In this document: piece after piece, positions 9,141 to 15,828 of the stretch | Numbering within the stretch: position 1 is the stretch's first letter | Layout of the letters: each line of letters starts with the position of its first letter | Made by a program: the position numbers and the translations under genes | NCBI GenBank assembly: GCA_043819035.1 | Contig: JBDRFD010000073.1 | Location: 1 to 19,476, forward strand | Direction of reading: 5' to 3' | DNA: 19,476 bases | From: UBA2144 sp043819035 | GTDB taxonomy: Bacteria > Patescibacteriota > Gracilibacteria > Peribacterales > Peribacteraceae | The notes under the pieces: model-generated | The model's database searches: none | The model's input: only the letters and a program-made list of their open reading frames with translations | What the model was told of the DNA's origin: nothing

Positions 9141-9174
9141 CAAAAGCCCCTAGCACACGCGGTGTGCAGGGGCT
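9141..9174 (-). terminator. Terminator of the 9218-9874 gene
   Basis: A 13-bp stem with one bulged base (AGCCCCT-A-GCACAC / GTGTGC-AGGGGCT) and a GCG loop is followed on the minus strand by four T. It starts 44 bases after the stop of the 9218-9874 gene and separates that gene from the promoter of the next one. Confidence 0.8.
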
Positions 9175-9217
9175 CTGGTTTTAGCAATTCAGGCGACTCG
9201 TGCTGTGTCAAGCGGCA

Positions 9218-9874
9218 CTAGGTGCCGATTTCCACGTTGAGTGTGCCAAGGCCGAGGGCCTCGGCGATTTCTTGGACGATCTTGTTCAAGGCTTCCTTCT
9301 CTTTGGCATTCGTGGCCAATTTGCAGGTTACCTTCGCTGTCCCCCCTGTTACCGTCACACTGGTGACGGCGTTCGGGGGTCCTTCTTTCCTGCCGTAGAT
9401 CACCAGATATCCACCGTTGGACTCCTGGCTTTCGACGTGCGAAACCTTCTTCCCAAACGCGCCCGCGAGGGCGGTAAGGGGTCCGCGGAGCTTTTCGTCG
9501 GTAGCACCTTCGCCAGTAACGTGATAGCTCGCGACGACCGGAAAGTCGTCTTTGAGCGTGATCACAAGCTTGGGCTTCTCTGGCGGTGCCGGAGCAACAA
9601 CGGGTTCCCTGGGGGTGACCTCAGGCTCCACAACTGGAGCCTTCTTGGGGGTGACCTTTGCCGGGGCAGCGGGCGTAGAGGACTGCTCCGCGGGGGCAGT
9701 CGCCTGTTGGCCCAGACTTGCTTTGGCGGGGTCGTTGTCCTTGGCGGAATCATTGTCCCTGTACTTGTTGCTGACAATGAAAGTCCCCAATACAAGGATA
9801 ACGGCTCCAGCCGCTATCAGGGCCTTGGGGCCCCAGCTCGGCATGTCCGGAAACATGTTTCTTAGTTTCTGCAT
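9218..9874 (-). CDS. Membrane-anchored protein with Pro/Ala linker
   Basis: A 218-residue protein with one N-terminal membrane segment (ALIAAGAVILVLGTFIVS, about residues 18-35), preceded by a short amphipathic start and followed by NKYRDND. A linker rich in Ala, Pro, Lys and Glu covers about 40-105. A compact C-terminal domain of about 110 residues follows (about 108-218), alternating strands and helices. The topology suggests an anchor with the C-terminal domain outside the membrane. I do not recognise the domain. The start at 9874 is preceded by GAGGTAAGGA. A longer frame to 9973 would run through the predicted promoter and lacks an SD. Like the next minus-strand gene it has its own promoter, an SD and a terminator. 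Confidence 0.8.
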   Translation of the reverse strand: MQKLRNMFPDMPSWGPKALIAAGAVILVLGTFIVSNKYRDNDSAKDNDPAKASLGQQATAPAEQSSTPAAPAKVTPKKAPVVEPEVTPREPVVAPAPPEKPKLVITLKDDFPVVASYHVTGEGATDEKLRGPLTALAGAFGKKVSHVESQESNGGYLVIYGRKEGPPNAVTSVTVTGGTAKVTCKLATNAKEKEALNKIVQEIAEALGLGTLNVEIGT

Positions 9875-9933
9875 TTCCTTACCTCGTTTCCTTTGGATTG
9901 TGAAAGAGCCACCTATACGAATTGCCAAAAGAG

Positions 9934-9961
9934 ATATTATAATAAAATAAGGAAATGTCAA
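9934..9961 (-). promoter_or_regulatory. Promoter for the 9218-9874 gene
   Basis: On the minus strand a perfect TTGACA (9961-9956) is followed after 16 bases by TAATAT (9939-9934), overlapping a perfect TATAAT that would be 14 bases away. The leader would be about 55 bases. The neighbouring minus-strand gene has the same ATTGACATT start. Confidence 0.6.
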
Positions 9962-9998
9962 TACCTTGTACATAGGCCCAACTCCAAGCGATTTTCTT

Positions 9999-10027
9999 TT
10001 GACTGCGGCATTTTCTACATATAGGAT
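9999..10027 (+). promoter_or_regulatory. Promoter for rpsL
   Basis: TTGACT at 9999-10004 and TAGGAT at 10022-10027 are spaced by exactly 17 bases. The predicted start near 10034 gives a leader of roughly 38 bases before rpsL. It is divergent from the minus-strand promoter at 9934-9961, and the two -35 elements are about 37 bases apart. Confidence 0.6.
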
Positions 10028-10071
10028 TCTTTTGGTGTTTCGAGCATATTTTGCACGAAACGTTGGTTGTT

Positions 10072-10491
10072 ATGCCCACTGTTAATCAATTAATCCGCAG
10101 GCCACGCAAAAAGAAGCGCAAGAAAAGCAAGGCTCCTGCGCTACAGTACACGTGGAATGCGCTCAAAATGCGCCAGGTACCTCTACGGAAAGGTACTCCT
10201 TTCAAACGTGGTGTGTGCGTAAAAGTGACTACTATGACACCCAAGAAACCGAATTCAGCACTACGAAAAATTGCGCGTGTACGTTTAACCAACGGCCACG
10301 AGGTAAAAGCCTACATTATGGGAGAAGGACACAATCTGCAGGAACACTCCGTAGTCATTGTGCGCGGCGGACGCGTGAAGGACCTACCTGGTGTTCGATA
10401 TCACATCGTCCGTGGCATTCTGGATACCGAAGGTGTACAGAACCGCAGGCAAGGAAGAAGTCGATATGGTGCTAAGAAACCTAAAGGATAA
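10072..10491 (+). CDS. rpsL: 30S ribosomal protein S12
   Basis: The 139-residue protein carries the S12 hallmarks PTVNQLIRRPRKK at the start, TPKKPNSALRKIARV in the middle and GGRVKDLPGVRYHIVRG near the end. The two lysines associated with streptomycin sensitivity (in KKPNS and in GRVKDLPG) are present. Between APALQ and KRGVC it has a longer insert (about 16 residues), as in Firmicutes S12 and unlike the short E. coli form. The ATG at 10072 gives the canonical MPTVNQ start; the upstream ATG at 10051 would add seven unusual residues. No SD is seen. It is the first gene of the rpsL-rpsG-fusA group. Confidence 0.97.
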   Translation: MPTVNQLIRRPRKKKRKKSKAPALQYTWNALKMRQVPLRKGTPFKRGVCVKVTTMTPKKPNSALRKIARVRLTNGHEVKAYIMGEGHNLQEHSVVIVRGGRVKDLPGVRYHIVRGILDTEGVQNRRQGRSRYGAKKPKG

Positions 10492-10543
10492 CTATTAACA
10501 GTTAACAATTAACTATTAACTTTTAACTATTCACTTTTCACTC
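10492..10543 (+). repeat. TTAAC-type short tandem repeat between rpsL and rpsG
   Basis: The gap is filled by 7-9 base units such as CTATTAACA, GTTAACA and ATTAACTATTAAC. GTTAAC is itself palindromic. The tract ends in a pyrimidine-rich stretch before the rpsG start. It follows the style of the other repeat-filled gaps but has a different sequence. Confidence 0.65.
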
Positions 10544-10555
10544 CTAGTAGATTCT

Positions 10556-11008
10556 ATGTCTAAGCCAATCAAACAGTACATCCCCAAGGAATCCGATCCT
10601 CTGATAGAGAAGTTCATTTGCTGCATGATGAGAGGGGGCAAGAAGAGTATCGCTCGCAAAGTTTTTGAGGATGCGCTGGGAGTGATCAAGACGCGCACGA
10701 ACGACGATCCAAAGGATATCTTCAACAAGGCGCTTTTAAATGTAACTCCGCTAGTGGAGGTACGTCCTAAGCGCGTGGGAGGCTCGGTCTACCAGGTGCC
10801 TGTGGAAGTCCCGCCAAAGAGACAGCAGGCGCTCTCGATCCGTTGGGTTATCACGGCAGCACGAGCGCGGAAAGGGATACCAATGGCGCAAAAATTGGCT
10901 CTGGAGCTTCTGGATGCATCTGCGGACCAGGGAGCGGCAATCAAGAAGAAACAGGATGTGCTCAGGATGGCACAGGCGAATAAGGCGTTTGCACACCTTG
11001 CTAAATAG
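10556..11008 (+). CDS. rpsG: 30S ribosomal protein S7
   Basis: A 150-residue protein with the S7 pattern: DPLIEKFICCMMRGGKKSIA near the N-terminus, PLVEVRPKRVGGSVYQVPVEV in the middle and RWVITAARARKG after it. S7 starts assembly of the head of the 30S subunit. Length is normal. The ATG at 10556 follows a pyrimidine-rich stretch and has no SD. It lies 64 bases after rpsL, the gap being made of short repeats, and is probably co-transcribed with it. Confidence 0.97.
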   Translation: MSKPIKQYIPKESDPLIEKFICCMMRGGKKSIARKVFEDALGVIKTRTNDDPKDIFNKALLNVTPLVEVRPKRVGGSVYQVPVEVPPKRQQALSIRWVITAARARKGIPMAQKLALELLDASADQGAAIKKKQDVLRMAQANKAFAHLAK

Positions 11009-11018
11009 TGTATAAAAT

Positions 11019-11132
11019 GGCTGGATGGTTGGATGGTTGGATGGCTCGCAAGCGATTTTCAGAGTCTTTGTTCAGATATCCCTCTACCGAATCTGTTGCC
11101 TCTTTAGTAACCATCCAACCATCCAACCATTT
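11019..11132. repeat. Inverted repeat of GGATGGTT units between rpsG and fusA
   Basis: The left arm carries three GGATGGTT-type units (11019-11044) and the right arm three CCATCCAA-type units (11109-11130). Positions 11025-11044 and 11111-11130 are perfect 20-base reverse complements separated by 66 bases. A transcript could form a 20-bp hairpin between rpsG and fusA. There is a weak T-rich tail (TTTAATTCTTCTTT) after the right arm, so partial termination is conceivable. Confidence 0.8.
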
Positions 11133-11163
11133 AATTCTTCTTTATGGAATCTTGCCAAAACCA

Positions 11164-11192
11164 TTGCATCAAACACCCCTTTTCCGTATAGT
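11164..11192 (+). promoter_or_regulatory. Possible internal promoter for fusA
   Basis: TATAGT at 11187-11192 matches the -10 consensus at five of six positions. TTGCAT lies exactly 17 bases upstream but matches the -35 poorly. Its place after the inverted repeat and 47 bases before fusA fits a fusA-specific promoter. Confidence 0.4.
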
Positions 11193-11238
11193 CTTCCGGA
11201 AATTCCCCTGGAGTTTCGTTTTCTTTACCTGAGAACTC

Positions 11239-13335
11239 ATGGACCTCAAGAACGTACGCAACATCGGAATCATCGCCCATATCGACGCCGGTAAGACGAC
11301 GACCACCGAGCGTGTGCTCTTTTATACGGGAATCAATTACAAGATTGGAGAGGTTCATGAAGGAGAAGCAACCATGGACTGGATGGAGCAGGAGCGCGAA
11401 CGTGGGATTACAATCACTTCGGCAGCCACACAGTGCCACTGGAAAGCGAAAGACGTGGAGGGGAAAGAAACCGAATGCATCATCAACATTATAGACACTC
11501 CCGGGCACGTAGACTTCACCGCAGAGGTGGAAAGATCTCTTAGAGTTCTGGACGGAGGGATTGTAGTCTTCGACGGTTCGCAAGGTGTGGAACCGCAGAG
11601 TGAAACCGTGTGGCGCCAGGCGGACAAATATAACGTCCCTCGCATGGCTTTTGTTAACAAAATGGACAAAACCGGTGGTGACTTCTTCATGTCTCTCGCA
11701 AGCATCCACGACCGTTTGAGTAAAGATGCGGTAGCAGTGCAACTCCCTCTTGGAGAGGAAGATCAGCACAAGGGTGTTATCGATCTGGTCAAGAAGAAGG
11801 CATATACCTTTGGTGGGAAAATGGGAGAACTGGTTAGTGAAATGGAAATTCCGGACGAAATGAAGTCACAGGTAAATGAATATCGTTCGCAACTCATGGA
11901 GAAGGTTGCAGAGTGCGATGAAGAATTACTCGATGCCTACCTCGAGAATGGAGCTCTTACAGATGAGCAGCTGGTGAGGGGAATTCGCGTCGGAACTGTT
12001 GCGAATAAAATATATCCGGTTTTCTGCGGATCTTCACTGAAGAATATTGGAGTTCAGCCACTCCTGGATGCAGTGGTGGCGTATTTGCCTTCACCACTGG
12101 ATATTCCTCCTGCCAAGGGAATCAATCCCGATACAGATGCCCAGGAAGAGCGCAAACCAGACAATTCAGAGTCGCTCTCCGCACTTGCTTTCAAAATCGC
12201 ATCCGATCCGTTTGTAGGAAAGCTAACATTTGTTCGTGTTTACTCAGGAGTACTTAAGACAGGAGGATCAATCATGAATACACGCACCTCAAAGAAAGAG
12301 CGTATTGGTAGGCTCGTTAAGATGCATGCCAATTCACGCTCAGAGGTTGACAGAGTGGAAGCTGGAGATATTGCTGCAGTCATTGGCCTAAAGGACTGTC
12401 GCACTGGTGATACGCTCTGTGATGATGAAAATCCCATTCAACTCGAATCCATCACATTCGCGGAACCTGTTATCTCCGTTGCAGTAGAACCCAAGACCAA
12501 ACCCGACCAGGAGAAAATGGGAATTGCTCTCCAGAAACTTTCAGAAGAAGACCCCACGTTCCGTGTGGAGTCTGATGAAGAGACGGGGCAGGTCATTATC
12601 TCCGGGATGGGAGAGCTGCACCTAGACATTTTAGTTGATCGAATGAAGCGTGAATTCAAAGTGGAGACGAATGTTGGAAAGCCGCAGGTGGCCTATCGTG
12701 AGACGATTCAGAAAGAAGTGGATCACGAAGAGAAATATGTAAAACAGACAGGTGGTAAGGGACAATACGGACATGTTGTATTCAAGCTTATTCCACAAGA
12801 GCCGGGCAAAGGTTATGAATTCGTTAATAACATTGTTGGTGGCAGGATTCCCAAGGAATTTATCAAACCATGTGATAAAGGATTCCAGGAAGGCATGAGC
12901 CGCGGGGTTTTGGCAGGCTATCCGCTCGTGGATATCATGGTGGATCTCTACGACGGTTCCTATCATGATGTGGACTCCTCCGAAATGGCGTTTAAGACCT
13001 GTTCCAGTGTGGGGCTTCAGGCTGCTGCAAGAAAGGCAGATCCGACAATTCTCGAGCCCATTATGAAAGTTGAAGTGGTCACGCCGGAGGAATTCCTCGG
13101 AGATGTTATTGGCGACTTAAACTCCCGCCGTGGAATGATTCAGGACACTGGAGAGCGTGGAACTGCCAAGACAGTTGACGTCAATGTTCCACTTGCCACG
13201 ATGTTCGGGTACGCCACAGACCTCAGATCCATGACACAGGGGCGTGCGAATTACACTATGGAATTTGGGCATTACGACAAGGTTCCGAGGAATGTGGCTG
13301 AAGAGATTATTTCGAAGAGGGGAGGGGGGAAGTAA
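11239..13335 (+). CDS. fusA: Elongation factor G
   Basis: The 698-residue GTPase drives ribosomal translocation and, with RRF, ribosome recycling. The P-loop AHIDAGKTT is at 13-21, DTPGHVDF at 86-93 and NKMD at 140-143. The switch region RGITITSAAT is intact. Domain III (ISGMGELHLDILVDRMKREF) and domain IV (TGGKGQYGHV) are both present, and length is normal for EF-G. No gap or frameshift is visible. The ATG at 11239 has only a weak GAG and a pyrimidine-rich stretch before it. tuf does not follow, unlike in many str operons. Confidence 0.98.
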   Translation: MDLKNVRNIGIIAHIDAGKTTTTERVLFYTGINYKIGEVHEGEATMDWMEQERERGITITSAATQCHWKAKDVEGKETECIINIIDTPGHVDFTAEVERSLRVLDGGIVVFDGSQGVEPQSETVWRQADKYNVPRMAFVNKMDKTGGDFFMSLASIHDRLSKDAVAVQLPLGEEDQHKGVIDLVKKKAYTFGGKMGELVSEMEIPDEMKSQVNEYRSQLMEKVAECDEELLDAYLENGALTDEQLVRGIRVGTVANKIYPVFCGSSLKNIGVQPLLDAVVAYLPSPLDIPPAKGINPDTDAQEERKPDNSESLSALAFKIASDPFVGKLTFVRVYSGVLKTGGSIMNTRTSKKERIGRLVKMHANSRSEVDRVEAGDIAAVIGLKDCRTGDTLCDDENPIQLESITFAEPVISVAVEPKTKPDQEKMGIALQKLSEEDPTFRVESDEETGQVIISGMGELHLDILVDRMKREFKVETNVGKPQVAYRETIQKEVDHEEKYVKQTGGKGQYGHVVFKLIPQEPGKGYEFVNNIVGGRIPKEFIKPCDKGFQEGMSRGVLAGYPLVDIMVDLYDGSYHDVDSSEMAFKTCSSVGLQAAARKADPTILEPIMKVEVVTPEEFLGDVIGDLNSRRGMIQDTGERGTAKTVDVNVPLATMFGYATDLRSMTQGRANYTMEFGHYDKVPRNVAEEIISKRGGGK

Positions 13336-13348
13336 TTGGAAAGAAAAA

Positions 13349-13400
13349 AAGGCAAAAAGGAAAAAAAGGATTTTAAATCCACTTTATCCCTTTTTACCTT
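13349..13400. repeat. A/T-rich imperfect inverted repeat after fusA
   Basis: The left arm (13349-13370, AAGGCAAAAAGG-type units) and right arm (13378-13400, ending CCCTTTTTACCTT) are imperfect reverse complements, with a small inner stem GGATT-TTA-AATCC. It could act as a weak terminator for fusA, since the 3' arm is T-rich. Confidence 0.55.
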
Positions 13401-13418
13401 GTTTTATCGTGATAAAAC
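13401..13418. promoter_or_regulatory. Operator-like palindrome before the his-type operon
   Basis: GTTTTATCGTGATAAAAC is a perfect 8-bp inverted repeat with a 2-base centre. It ends one base before a perfect TTGACA. This place and symmetry fit a binding site for a dimeric repressor, possibly the TrpR/YerC-like product of the first gene. It could also be a small hairpin at the end of the preceding transcript. Confidence 0.45.
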
Positions 13419-13419
13419 A

Positions 13420-13448
13420 TTGACACGCCTACGCGCTTCCGTTAAGGT
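13420..13448 (+). promoter_or_regulatory. Promoter for the his-type operon
   Basis: TTGACA at 13420-13425 is followed after 17 bases by TAAGGT at 13443-13448. The -10 is poor, but resembles the TAGGAT of the rpsL promoter. The leader to the 13547 start would be about 90 bases and contains two copies of CGCGCTTCCG nearby (13432 and 13519). Confidence 0.45.
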
Positions 13449-13546
13449 ATGCCTACTTTCACGCTCAGCGTCTTTGATTTAGCCCTAAACAATGCGCTTC
13501 GGCGTGCAGGCACACCTTCGCGCTTCCGATACTCTCTACTTCCATT

Positions 13547-13927
13547 ATGGGTAAATTTCGCATCACTGAAGGCAATTGGCGCAAGGATCCGCGGTTCCGA
13601 GCTCTCTGCTCTGCAATTAGAGCCTGCAAGAACGAGGAGGAAATAGCGGATCTGCTCAGAGATGTTGGAACCTTAAGCGAATTGCAGGCCTGGAGTGAGA
13701 GGCTGGAAGTAGCAAAACAATTATCACGAGGTTTCAGTTATAGGCAGGTAGCTGCGAATACCGGTGCAAGTACTACAACTGTCACAAGAGTTGCTAAATT
13801 TATCGAGAATGGGCCAGGTGGGTATCGCCGTTTCTTAAAGAGTAAGCATCATCATCACGATTCTTCCCCCAGTGGGGAGAAGACGGGATCGGTGCTGCAA
13901 GGGTATTTGGATAGAGCCCAGAAGTAA
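13547..13927 (+). CDS. TrpR/YerC-family DNA-binding regulator
   Basis: A 126-residue protein of the TrpR-like YerC/YecD family. The family pattern is clear: WRKDPRFRALCSAI, then TLSELQAWSERLEVAKQL at 42-59, and a helix-turn-helix SYRQVAANTGASTTTVTRVA at 64-83, ending GPGGYRRFL. Relatives in other bacteria often sit beside histidine genes, which fits the next two genes here. The C-terminal 29 residues, including HHHH, are an extra disordered tail. It probably controls its own operon, possibly through the palindrome at 13401-13418; this is inference. The ATG at 13547 has no SD and follows a pyrimidine-rich stretch. Confidence 0.85.
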   Translation: MGKFRITEGNWRKDPRFRALCSAIRACKNEEEIADLLRDVGTLSELQAWSERLEVAKQLSRGFSYRQVAANTGASTTTVTRVAKFIENGPGGYRRFLKSKHHHHDSSPSGEKTGSVLQGYLDRAQK

Positions 13928-13948
13928 GCCATAAAACCGAGATCGTCT

Positions 13949-13970
13949 CCTTCCCACCTTAGTGGGAGGG
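13949..13970 (+). promoter_or_regulatory. Hairpin between the regulator gene and hisI
   Basis: TCCCAC (13952-13957) pairs with GTGGGA (13962-13967) around CTTA, extended by CC/GG and one G-U. It is followed by TTGTTTCTT, so it could be a weak terminator or attenuator inside the operon. A second small stem (TTCTTCTG/CAGAGGAA) follows at once. No T-box or leader peptide with histidines was seen. Confidence 0.35.
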
Positions 13971-14039
13971 TTGTTTCTTCTGTGCAGAGGAAACCTAAAA
14001 AATTGTGTGATCGGTCTTTTACAACAAAGGAGAAATCAG

Positions 14040-14747
14040 ATGCTGAATCTCACGAAACTCATCGACTGGCGCAAGTGTTTTGGAGAAAGGATTCCTGTGG
14101 TTGTTCAGAGAAAACTCCAAAGATGTATTCATGGTATTTTCTGGATTCCCAAATCAAAAGTGCAGGCGTTAGTAGACCTCAATAAAGCTTTCTGTCGCGG
14201 TCAAGAAAGAACCTTGGAAATATACGTCGACTGCGACAATGATGCTCTGTTCTGTGTCTGTGGTATTAAACAGGAACTGCTCTGGGATTATTGTTTGCCA
14301 ATGGAGTCGGAGAGTCAGAAATACAACTGGCGAGCGAGCAAAAGGATCTTCCAGAAACAAGATTTGTGGGAGGACACCTACGATGGCTTACTCCCTGTGG
14401 TTATCCAAGAAGTTGCATCACTTGATGTGCTCATGCTCGCTTGGATGAACCAGGAAGCGTGGGAGGAGTCGATGCAGAGTCAAGAGACTTGTTTTTTCTC
14501 TCGTAGCAAGAATCGCCTCTGGCGTAAGGGAGAAGAAAGCGGAAATCGACAAGTCATTCAAGGAATTAAAGTGCTTGTCGGCGGTGGGATACCCCATACC
14601 CTTCTGTTTGAAGTTGAACAGATTGGTGGAGCGGCGTGCCACAAAGGCTACAAGAGTTGCTTCTATCGGAGAGTTTCAGAAAGTGGTTTGGAAGTGGTCG
14701 GAGAGCGTATCTTCGATCCAAAGCAGGTCTACATGAAAGGAGAATGA
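14040..14747 (+). CDS. hisI: Tandem HisI-type phosphoribosyl-AMP cyclohydrolase
   Basis: HisI opens the adenine ring of phosphoribosyl-AMP in histidine synthesis. The C-terminal half of this 235-residue protein (about 115-235) is clearly HisI: LLPVVIQ, DVLMLAWMNQEAW (129-141), FFSRSKNRLWRKGEESGN (152-169), EQIGGAACHKGYKSCFYR (193-210) and the typical end FDPKQVY. However, the metal motif DCDxD expected just after GIK is replaced by LVGGGIPH (179-186). The N-terminal half (about 18-80) looks like a second, shrunken HisI copy: IPVVVQ, a W-containing segment and then VDCDNDALF at 63-71. It lacks the SRSRxxLWxKG and CHxGxxSC segments. HisI is usually about 110-140 residues, so this is about twice that. 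The ATG at 14040 follows AAAGGAG by 7 bases; an earlier GTG at 13962 lies in a hairpin. It overlaps the hisG region by an ATGA. Confidence 0.85.
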   Translation: MLNLTKLIDWRKCFGERIPVVVQRKLQRCIHGIFWIPKSKVQALVDLNKAFCRGQERTLEIYVDCDNDALFCVCGIKQELLWDYCLPMESESQKYNWRASKRIFQKQDLWEDTYDGLLPVVIQEVASLDVLMLAWMNQEAWEESMQSQETCFFSRSKNRLWRKGEESGNRQVIQGIKVLVGGGIPHTLLFEVEQIGGAACHKGYKSCFYRRVSESGLEVVGERIFDPKQVYMKGE

Positions 14748-14749
14748 CT

Positions 14750-15724
14750 ATGTCAAAGAGATTGCGCTTCTTTGTCCCCTCAGGGACACAGAAGCAACCA
14801 CTCCAGAATGTGTACTTCCCCAAGCTGGGGATTATGCTTTCTGACAAGAAGTACCCGGAACCCTGCGCGGTCTGGGGTAACTTCGAGTTAATCTGGGCAG
14901 ACCGCCGAAGCATCCCCGATCTTCTTTCGGAAGGTTTGGGAGATGTGGGGATAACAGGGTACGACATCTACCTCGAGTACAACTGCAAGACAGGCAAAGA
15001 GCTTCGCACGGTTGTTGATTTGCCCTTTACAAGGGCTGGCAACGACTTCAGCAGGCTTGTGTTCGTATCGAGGCCTGAATGTGTGGAGAGGCAAGCAAGA
15101 TTTGTTGTCACAGAGTATCCAAATCTATGTAGGCGGGTACTCTGCGAAAGTCTTCCGGAAGTTCACTGCAGCATCACTCAAATCGATGGAAACGAGGAGA
15201 TGTGGCTTGCTGAGCAAGAGGCTGATAGCGCTTTCATTGTGAGTGATACAGGGAATAGTATTGCTCGACTGGGACTTGTGGAAGTGGAAGCGGTCAAGAG
15301 CATACGTTCGTGTCCGCGCATCTTTACACGGCAACCAACCCTCGGTCGTCCAGTGCCTCGTTGCGTGGAGGACTTTGCTTGGGCTCTACGTGCAGTAGTC
15401 CTCGCAAAGAAGCACGTGATGGTCACGTTCGATATCCCAAAGGAAGCCCTTTCCTATCTCGATCTTCCTTCAGAGGTGTCACCCACTGCCATGGATCTTT
15501 ACGGCAAGCCCGACTGGGTTGCAGGTACGATCTGCATCGATAGAGAAGAATTCGGTCGTGTTGGTCGCAAGATCGAGAAGGCAGGAGGCCGGGCGATCGT
15601 GATGCAGGATGTTGAGGCGTACCAGGAAGGGAAGAAGGACAACGGTAAGGATGCAAGTCCTCGGCGGTATCCGGACTCCCCAGCACCTCCTCCCAGGCCA
15701 GACGATGGCTCCTACCGTCACTGA
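14750..15724 (+). CDS. hisG: Divergent HisG-type ATP phosphoribosyltransferase
   Basis: HisG joins PRPP and ATP in the first step of histidine synthesis. This 324-residue protein has the long-form layout. Visible family segments are IPDLLSEGLGDVGITGYDIYLEY (55-77), RFVVTEYPNLCRR (117-129), ITQIDGNEEMWLAEQEADSAF (142-162) and a HisG_C-like domain from about 222 to 291. Two motifs deviate: the N-terminal PKGRL is VPSGTQKQPL, and the PRPP-binding DLVSTGTTLRxN is FIVSDTGNSIARLG at 162-175. A proline-rich tail of about 33 residues follows the regulatory domain. The ATG at 14750 is preferred because AGGAG lies 7 bases upstream; an ATG at 14744 overlaps the hisI stop. Catalytic activity should not be assumed. 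Confidence 0.85.
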   Translation: MSKRLRFFVPSGTQKQPLQNVYFPKLGIMLSDKKYPEPCAVWGNFELIWADRRSIPDLLSEGLGDVGITGYDIYLEYNCKTGKELRTVVDLPFTRAGNDFSRLVFVSRPECVERQARFVVTEYPNLCRRVLCESLPEVHCSITQIDGNEEMWLAEQEADSAFIVSDTGNSIARLGLVEVEAVKSIRSCPRIFTRQPTLGRPVPRCVEDFAWALRAVVLAKKHVMVTFDIPKEALSYLDLPSEVSPTAMDLYGKPDWVAGTICIDREEFGRVGRKIEKAGGRAIVMQDVEAYQEGKKDNGKDASPRRYPDSPAPPPRPDDGSYRH

Positions 15725-15762
15725 TCGATCACATTCACCGTGAGCCCCTTGGGTTCATGGCT

Positions 15763-15814
15763 GCCCCGATCCCAAATATGTTTCCCTCGGGAAGCATGGG
15801 ATCGGGGCTTTTTT
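15763..15814 (+). terminator. Rho-independent terminator after hisG
   Basis: GCCCCGATCCC pairs perfectly with GGGATCGGGGC, with an inner TTCCC/GGGAA stem, and is followed by six T. It lies 38 bases after the hisG stop and ends the his-type operon, so ribD is a separate unit. Confidence 0.9.
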
Positions 15815-15828
15815 ATATGGAGCCATCC

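Noticed and set aside
8934..9217. Possible RNA gene in the minus-strand gap
   Set aside because: The hairpins are explained as a leader and a terminator. No tRNA cloverleaf, CCA end or known ncRNA core was seen there or in the other gaps.
9879..10079. Minus-strand frame of 66 codons with a C-x2-C-x8-C-x2-C pattern
   Set aside because: It overlaps the rpsL start and both predicted promoters, has no SD and its later part has no domain-like sequence. The cysteine pattern is probably chance.
13449..13646. Plus-strand frame of 65 codons in the leader of the regulator gene
   Set aside because: It overlaps the recognised regulator gene in another frame and lacks family features or an SD. A leader peptide role has no support such as a run of His codons.
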